Shown here: positions 53,801-62,800 of the stretch, in pieces | Position numbering within the stretch: position 1 is the stretch's first letter | Layout: each line of letters starts with the position of its first letter | From: Sitta carolinensis | Lineage: Eukaryota; Chordata; Aves; Passeriformes; Sittidae | Direction of reading: 5' to 3' | Length of the DNA stretch: 64,000 nt | Assembly (NCBI GenBank): GCA_032173965.1 | Contig: JAVUNC010000004.1 | Location: forward strand, 57,969,501 to 58,033,500 | Made by a program: the position numbers and the translations under genes | The notes under the pieces: generated by a model | What the model saw: the letters and a program-made list of their open reading frames with translations, nothing else | Told to the model about the DNA's origin: nothing | The model's database searches: none

Positions 53801-56800
53801 TTCCTTTTTTTTCTTTTTTCTTGTAACTACTGGGACCTGCTCCGGACTGGGACCTGAGAACACCTTGTGGCCGGCAACAGCCATCCCCAGCGCCGGAGGG
53901 AGTGACAACAGGGCGACCACCCCCAAGAGAGACTCGCTGCATTTGTCATCTCTTTTTCAGAGCTGTGAAAAAGTGTTGTCATCTGGTATTGTTCATTTTG
54001 TGTACGGGGGGGGGGGGAGGCTGTGCCTGTTAAATAAACAGGTTCTTTCCACTTCTCTCCGAGGAATCATTCCCGAACCGGCTGGGGGGAGGGGCCGTGT
54101 GGGTTTGATCTCCGGAGGGATCTTCCTTTGGAGGTTTTCTCCCAGATTTGCCCTAAACTAGGACAAAATTTGGCGCCCAACGTGGGGCTCGAGAGAGAGT
54201 GGAAAAACCCTGTTTTGAGTATATTTTGGTTGTTACTACTTGGTGGTGGTATAAAGCATTTAATAGTCATGTGCTTTCAATTTATAATGTCTCTTGGGGT
54301 GAAGGCTTGCCTGTATTTCTGGTCCCTAGGGTTTTTTGAGATCATAATACTTCTATGGTCCCTAGGTTTATTTGCTTATCCTCAAATAGTTCTACTATTG
54401 TCCCTAATACGTAGTTTTTACAGCAGAGGGGCAGTGACCAGAATAGCCATACTGCTGGGCTTGGTGGTGGTGATTTGTAAGAAGTTTATAAATCTGCTGG
54501 GGGCTGTTCCAGGTATGGATGGTTCATGGCTATGGTTATTTACCCAGATTGTTATGGGAGGAGTAGGGGATGAGGCTTTTCAGTCTTTGCTTTCCTTCTT
54601 CTCCTCTGAGTTTGTCACATCACTGTTTGAGAATATTCAGTTTCCCCTGAATGTTAAAGAGACTATCTTTCTGGTCTTTAATCTAGTAAGCTTCCATTAT
54701 ACAGTCCGCAGCTTCTCTAGAATGAGGGCTGAGATTTCTAGACGGGCTGATGAGACCCTGACCCAGGAGTAGACCCAGGTGTGGAAAATCCTGAGTGGTG
54801 TGGGAAATGGGAGGATATGGGCCAAATCCTGAAGGAATTCTCTGACCCTATAGCCTGGGACTTTCCCCATGAACAAATTCAGAACCCAGCTGAGGTAGGG
54901 AAATACCTGAAAGAGAAGTACCATGATGATCCTAAGGAGAAAAAGATCATTGCAGTGAGCTGGGCCCTGGCATATGCTTATCGCACACTGCTAGATACTG
55001 TAGGACAGCAGACAGAGGAAGGGGGCAGGGAGATACATCAGCAGTTATCCCGGTCACTCAGGCTACAGCAAACACCCTGGGCTCAAAGCCAGCAGCCAAA
55101 CCAGATAGTGAGCCTAAGGCAGCAGCTACAGCAGATAATAAGCCTCAACCAATGGCTGTTGCTACTAGCACTCGAAGTGGGAAGTGCACAGACAAGACCG
55201 ATCGACCAGTGGATGATGATGATGATGATGCAGGAGAAGGACCCTCAACACCTCCTGACATAAAATCAGGAGTCAAAACAACAGGTACCAGATCAGAAGC
55301 CAATATTGAGTCCTTTTCCCTGAAGGACCTTCGTGGCCTACGGAAGGACTACACTCGACGACCTGATGAATCTATAATTAGTTGGTTAGTCCGTCTTTGG
55401 GATGCTGCAGGTGAGGCTACAATTCTGGATGGCACTGAAGCGAGGCATTTGGGATCCCTGTCACATGATCCTGTCATCGACCAAGGAATGATGAGAGGGG
55501 TTAACCCTCACAGCCTCTGGGCACGGGTCTTGGAAAGTGTAGCACAAAGATACCTCTGTGCAGACGATCTTTATATGCAGCAAACACAGTGGAAAACCAT
55601 AGAACAAGGGATACAACGCCTGAGAGAAATGGCAGTGGCAGAGATTATCTTCTCAGATGACATAACAACTAGGAATCCAGACATGGTACCATGCACGTCT
55701 GTGATGTGGCGAAAACTGGTACGACTTGGGCCACAAGAATATGCCTCTGCTTTAGCCATAATGAAGAGGGATGACAGGAATGAGACTGTGCTGGATATGG
55801 CAAAGAAGCTCCGAGCTTACGCAGATGCTGTGCATGGCCCAACACATGCCAGAATTGCAGCGGTGGAAACACGTCTGCAAAAATTAGAGGACAAGATAGA
55901 AGAAAATCATAAGAAGCTCAGAGAAGAGATTAAAGAAGACCTTCTCCAAATCTCAGCAGTACAGATCAGAGGCTCTGGTACCCAACGCAGACGTTCCCCA
56001 TATGGAGAGAGAAAATACACCCCACGAGCTGAGCTGTGGTTCTTCCTGCGTGATTGTGGAGAAAACATGAGGAGATGGGATGGAAAACCAACTGCTGCTC
56101 TGGCCCAACGGGTGCGTGAATTGAAGGAAGACAAGGATCAGAGAGGAAGTTCCACCAAAAGGAAAGCAGCTCCAGTTGCCCGTAGCCAAACTGCCAAGTA
56201 TGATGATAATGATGACATGTCCGATCCCCTTGAAGGAACCTCCAAAACATATACCCAAGGAAAGAAGGATAACCAGGCTTAGAGGGGCCCTGCCTCTAGC
56301 CAGGTAGAGGCTAGGGAAAACCGTGTTTTCTGGACCGTGTGGATTCGTTGGCCTGGCACATCGGAACCACGAGAGTATACAGCTTTAGTTGACACTGGTG
56401 CGCAGTGCACATTAATCCCATCAAGACATGTGGGGACAGAATCTGTTTCTATTGCTGGTGTGACAGGGGGATCGCAGGATTTCACTTTGGTGGAAGCTGA
56501 TGTGAGCCTGACTGGAAATGAGTGGAAGAAACACCCTATTGTGACTGGCCCAGAGGCCCCATGTATTTTGGGCATAGATTATCTTCGAAGTGGGTATTTC
56601 AAAGACCCAAAAGGACTCAGGTGGGCATTTGGGATAGCGGCTGTAGTGACAGAGAGCATCCAGCAACTGAACACTTTGCCTGGACTGTCCGAAAATCCAT
56701 CTACAGTAGGACTTCTGAAGGGAGAAGAGCAACAGGTACCAATTGCTACTTCCATAGTGCATCGTCGACAGTACAGAACAACTCGAGATGCTGTGATTCC

Positions 56801-59800
56801 CATCCATAAGATGATCCGAGAGCTGGAGAGCCAAGGGGTGGTCAGCAAAACCCACTCACCCTTCAACAGCCCCATCTGGCCTGTGCGCAAATCTGAAGGA
56901 GAATGGAGATTGACGGTGGACTACCGTGCATTAAATGAAGTGACTCCACCGCTGAGTGCTGCTGTGCCAGACATATTAGAGCTCCAGTACGAGCTGGAGT
57001 CCAAGGCAGCGAAGTGGTATGCCACTATTGACATTGCAAATGCATTTTTCTCCATTCCTCTGGCAGCAGAATGCAGGCCTCAGTTTGCTTTCACGTGGAG
57101 GGGAGTGCAGTATACTTGGAATCGACTGCCCCAGGGGTGGAAGCACAGTCCCACCATCTGCCATGGACTGATCCAGACTGCACTAGAAAAGGGTGAGGCT
57201 CCAGAACATCTACAGTATATTGATGACATCATTGTGTGGGGGAACACGGCAGTAGAAGTGTTTGAGAAAGGAGAGAAAATTATCCAAATCCTCCTGAAAG
57301 CTGGTTTCGCCATCAAAAAGAGTAAAGTCAAGGGACCAGCTCGTGAGATTCAGTTCCTAGGAGTAAAGTGGCAAGATGGACGGCGTCAGATTCCTACGGA
57401 TGTCATCAATAAGATTACAGCTATGTCTCCACCAACCAATAAGAAGGAGACACAAGCTTTCCTAGGCGCCATAGGTTTTTGGAGAATGCACATTCCTGAG
57501 TACAGTCAAATCGTAAGCCTCTTTTACCTGGTCACCCGCAAGAAGAACGATTTCCACTGGGGCCCTGAGCAGCAACAAGCTTTTGCCCAGATTAAGCAGG
57601 AGATCGCTCATGCGGTGGCCCTTGGCCCAGTCAGGACAGGACCAGAGGTAAAGAATGTGCTCTACTCTGCAGCCGGGAGCCATGGTCTGTCCTGGAGCCT
57701 TTGGCAAAAGGTGCCTGGGGAGACTCGGGGTCGACCATTGGGATTTTGGAGTCGAGGCTACAGGGGGTCTGAATCCAACTACACTCCAACAGAAAAAGAA
57801 ATCTTAGCTGCTTACGAAGGAGTCCAAGCTGCCTCAGAAGTGATTGGTACAGAAGTGCAACTCCTTCTGGCACCCCGACTACCGGTACTGGGGTGGATGT
57901 TCAAAGACAAGGTTCCTTCTACCCACCATGCCACCAGTGCTACATGGAGCAAGTGGATTGCTCTTCTCACACAGCGCGCCCGTATAGGTAAACTAAATCG
58001 CCCTGGGATTCTGGAGGCAATTACAAATTGGCCCGAAGGTGAGAATTTTGATGTCAGAGATGAAGAAGAAGAGCCAGTGACACGGGCTCAAGAAGCTCCT
58101 CCATATAACCAACTGCCCCCAGAGGAAACACGCTATGCTCTTTTCACTGACGGTTCCTGTCGTATTGTAGGGATGAACCGGAAGTGGAAAGCAGCTGTCT
58201 GGAGCCCCACACGACAGGTCGCAGAGGCCATTGAGGGAGAAGGTGGGTCAAGCCAACTTGCAGAGCTCAAAGCCGTTCAACTGGCCCTGGACATTGCTGA
58301 AAGAGAGAGGTGGCCAAAGCTCTACCTCTACACTGATTCATGGATGGTAGCCAATGCTCTGTGGGGATGGCTGGAGAGGTGGAAAAAGGCTCACTGGCAA
58401 CGTAGAGGAAAACCAATTTGGGCTGCTGAAGAGTGGAAAGACATCGCTACCAGAGTAGGGAGGCTACCTATGAAGGTCCGCCATGTAGATGCCCATGTCC
58501 CCAAAAGTAGAGCTAATGAGGAGCACCAAAACAACAATCAGGTAGATCAGGCTGCAAAGATAGGGGTGTCCAAGATAGATCTAGACTGGGAACACAAGGG
58601 AGAGTTGTTCCTAGCTCGATGGGCCCATGATGCCTCAGGCCATCAGGGTAGAGATGCCACCTATAAGTGGGCTCGAGACCGAGGGGTGGATTTAACCATG
58701 GATAGCATTTCTCAGGTTATCCACGACTGTGAGACATGTGCTGCCATCAAGCAGGCCAAAAGGGTGAAGCCCCTCTGGTATGGGGGGCGATGGTCCAAAT
58801 ACAAGTATGGGGAGGCCTGGCAGGTTGACTACATCACACTGCCCCAAACACGTCAAGGCAAGCGCTACGTGCTCACAATGGTAGAAGCCACCACAGGATG
58901 GTTGGAGACCTACCCTACGTCTCATGCCACTGCCCGGAACACCATCCTGGGCCTTGAAAAGCAGGTCCTTTGGAGGCATGGTACCCCTGAGAGAATTGAG
59001 TCAGACAATGGGACTCATTTTAAGAACAGTCTTATCAACACCTGGGCTAGGGAACATGGCATCGAGTGGGTGTATCATATTCCCTACCATGCACCAGCTG
59101 CAGGTAAAGTAGAAAGGTACAACGGATTACTAAAAACCCAGCTGAAGGCCTTGGTGGGGGATCTTTCAAAAATTGGGAGCAGCATCTAGCAAAGGCCACT
59201 TGGTTAGTTAACACTCGGGGTTCCACCAACCGAGCAGGTCCTGCCCAGTCTGAGTCCTTGAATACAGCAGACGGAGATAAAGTCCCAGTGGTGCATGTCA
59301 GAGGTTTGTTAGGGAAGACGGTGTGGATCAAGTCTGCCTCGAGTACAGACAAACCCATCCGCGGGGTTGTCTTTGCTCAGGGACCAGGTTGCACCTGGTG
59401 GGTAATGCAAAGAGATGGATCAACACGATGTGTACCTCAGGGAGATCTGATTGTGGGGTGAAGATGATCAATATTTGTTGGAAAATGTGTAAGTGTCGAA
59501 GGTCTGGGCAAGTGAAAAAATGGAGAAGGAAACATGTAAGTGTCGAAGGTCTGAGCAAGTGACAGATGGAAGTTTTAAAATGTATGATGTGTGGTAGTAT
59601 AATATGGGGATAAGGGGTGGAATGTCCTAGGGTGATGTTTGTATCCCCATTTATGTGTGTTCTGCTATGTTGGATGTTATGTTCTGTGCCTGTGAGACGG
59701 GCTCTGAAGGACAAATGTTTTGTTTTGGTTCTGTTATCAGCCTGCTTCCCCCCACGACTGGCGGGACACAGAGACGGGGCAGTACATAGTGTGGCTGTTG

Positions 59801-62800
59801 TTTTTTGCTGCTCTCTTTTTTCTCCTTGACTCTAGCTCTGGCTGCTGCTTTTGCTCCTGCTCCTGCTTCGCTTCGCTCTTGCTTTGTTTTTTTTCCTTTT
59901 TTTTCTTTTTTCTTGTAACTACTGGGACCTGCTCCGGACTGGGACCTGAGAACACCTTGTGGCCGGCAACAGCCATCCCCAGCGCCGGAGGGAGTGACAA
60001 CAGAGCGACCACCCCCAAGAGAGACTCGCTGCATTTGTCATCTCTTTTTCAGAGCTGTGAAAAAGTGTTGTCATCTGGTATTGTTCATTTTGTGTACGGG
60101 GGGGGGGGAGGCTGTGCCTGTTAAATAAACAGGTTCTTTCCACTTCTCTCCGAGGAATCATTCCCGAACCGGCTGGGGGGAGGGGCCGTGTGGGTTTGAT
60201 CTCCGGAGGATCTTCCTTTGGAGGTTTTCTCCCAGATTTGCCCTAAACTAGGACAACAACTGACACTGAAAGGTGCTAGACCCAGTGCTGTATGTTTCGA
60301 TTTTATAAAACTTGTGGTATAGGGCTTGTGCTCTACTGTGCCAGATTCCTTGCTCTTCACAGGGGATTAGGACTTGCTAAGGGATTTTTTTTTGTCCAGT
60401 TATGGGTGTCTTATAATCTTTAGAATTTATTATATTTATTGCCATAGGAACTAGAGCTCTTCCCTGGGGCATATTTGGCACAGGTCATGAATTTAACAAA
60501 ATGGTTATCCTCATTCCTAGAAAACCCGCTATCTGGGCATAAATAATGGACAATGACAGATAAAAAAAGTCAGGCAGAATATAAGGGGGAAAAACAGTCA
60601 TATGATCAATAAGCAGTGACAGGCACTATCATCACTGCTTATGCTTAAACTTCATATTCTTCAGGGAAAGAAAAAGAAGAAAAGAGAGGGAAAAAAGAGA
60701 AGAAAGAGAAGAAGAAAGAAAAAAAATAAAGTTGTTAACATAATCTAGAACAGAATATCTGAGGAAAGGAAACAGAGGAGAAGAATCTAAACAAGAGCCA
60801 GAAGCCAAAACAACTCTGTATGTTCTATACATGTATGTGTAGAGAAGAACCATCCAAACTTTGGAGGCAACAATTCGAAACCTGTATCTTTCATAGCTGT
60901 GTTTTTCTGACCTGAGGAAAAAAATTAGTTACTCCTGCTATCAGTTTACTCTACCACTAGATGTTTAATAAGGCAGCATAATGAGTGAAATCCTATGTAA
61001 AAGGGAGGCTTTACCAAGACTAGAATTTACCTTATCATTAAAACCCTTCCATTCCTGCACTGCATCTTCCAAAATTTTCTCTTGTTCCTGGGCTACATTC
61101 CGGAGCCGTGTCCAGCGCTGCCAAACTGTTGTCATGGATCTACTTATAGATGCCTTACTGGCATCATTGCTGATTTTTATCAGCTGTGAAGCCTTTTCTT
61201 CTAGGGCTGTGATCTTCTCATGAAAAGAACTCACTACAGACACGAGAGTCTGAAAAAGCAAAGATAAGCACTGTTTTCCTTTTCCACAAGACAACTCATT
61301 AGTATTCAACATGTGAACCACCCCCATCCACTGCAGATGATGAGGAGGTATTGTATTTCAAGTGAGGTGGCTAGGTCTCACTTTATTTCTCATAGACAAT
61401 GTATTAGCTACAGCTGCTTGGTCCAAAATGCAAGCTTCTGGAAGCAGCAGAAATCTGGTATAATCAGCTCTTCCTTGATAGCCCATCAAAAGGGATGAAA
61501 ATAGGCATTCAGGGTTTTTCTCACAGCAAAGACTGACTTCTAAACAGTCCAAAAATGAAAGAAGCAATTCAGGTGTTTAAGTGTACATTTATGACCTGTT
61601 TATCTATAACAACATATTAAATGCCCAAGGATTTGAGGACACTCTCATGAACCTGGCAGACATGACATTACTCTTAGGAGAGATTACTGATTTCACAATC
61701 AGACAGCTGCCAGCATGTCTATATTAATGCAACTGACTAGTACCCTAAACACAAGAAAGCTTTTTTTAAGCTACATTTTTTGCTCTTAGACTAAACAAGA
61801 GTTAATATTAAACTCCAGCTCTTCCTGTCATAAATCTGCTCCATGATCGAAAGCAGATGAATGTTTCTATTGATCTGAGTTGCTTGAAGGGTACATAATT
61901 TTGGGGCTTACAGACTGAACCTCCTGACTCTTTGCATTTCTCTACAGTCATAGAGATATAGACAGACAACAAGCTGAAAAGTGATTAAAGATATCTGTCT
62001 TGGTCATCCCACAAATAAAATGTGTGTTTTGCACAGCACTAAAGACACCTTGATGAGTTATGACACAGTTAAGTGCTACAAGTCACAATCTAAAAGATTA
62101 AATTCATGTTACCACAGGTAGGGACCTACATATTATACATTCATTTTCACTTGAAAGATGAGGATTTCATACAATTGTCAGTACATTACCTTATGTGTTA
62201 GCAATTTCTCTTCTGCTTCATGGGAAGAAGCAGCTTTAGCTACTGAGAATTCAGATAATTTTTTCTCAGCATCATTCATTACTTCAATCACCTTCTGCCT
62301 TGATGTCTGGTACTCCTGCCACTCTGCAGCACACCTTAAACAAATACAGTTCCAGAAAGAACAACTTAATGTTATATAAAAACATTTGAAAATACGAAAT
62401 ATTATTGCAGCTAGTTTCCAATGCAACTGTTTGGTTTTGCTGTTACACAGTATTTTCCAAGAAAAAGTAAGACTATTGGGAAACAGCATACATAGAAACA
62501 TATGCTACTGATTTTCAGCTATGCCATACAGAAAACACAGCTGGGCATTTAATAGCCCTTATTTGACATTTTCTCAGAAGCTGCCTATGCTATGGTTTAA
62601 ACACCCCCAAACTTATGGAATTCAAGAGCATTCAGGAATAACAAGAAACACAGTTATGCTTGTTAAAAAACGTATTTCTTTTTAGTTCAAAATGTCTGCT
62701 TTGATTTCATTTGTTTGGGTGTACATCTTGTGTTAGATGAAATACAGAACAATTATTCCCTGCTCATCCTCTCTGTGCTACTCCAAGCTTAATATAATTC

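Larger units (their letters stand above)
53530..60255 (+). mobile_element. Nearly intact env-less endogenous retrovirus, antisense in a SYNE1 intron
   Basis: 6,726 bp, flanked by a 5-bp duplication. The order is LTR, primer site, short membrane-type ORF, gag, protease, reverse transcriptase, RNase H, integrase, purine tract, LTR. There is no room for env (about 160 bp between the pol stop and the 3' LTR). The LTRs differ by one substitution and three one-base length changes, so the insertion is very recent. Lack of env, the 5-bp duplication and gag without a zinc knuckle suggest a class III (ERVL-like) element; the lysine-type primer site is less usual for that class. The frames are interrupted in gag (near 55,021) and integrase (near 59,156). 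The family name is unknown to me. Confidence 0.95.

Noticed and set aside
53562..54161. 199-codon plus-strand ORF, and 140/122-codon minus-strand ORFs, in the 5' LTR
   Set aside because: They lie wholly in the LTR, recur in the 3' LTR (59,720-60,124 and opposite strand), and owe their length to T-rich low-complexity sequence; no family similarity is seen.
55010..55030. Programmed -1 ribosomal frameshift inside gag
   Set aside because: No proper slippery heptamer (X XXY YYZ) in the gag frame at the G run; retroviruses do not usually shift frame inside gag, so a lost base is simpler.
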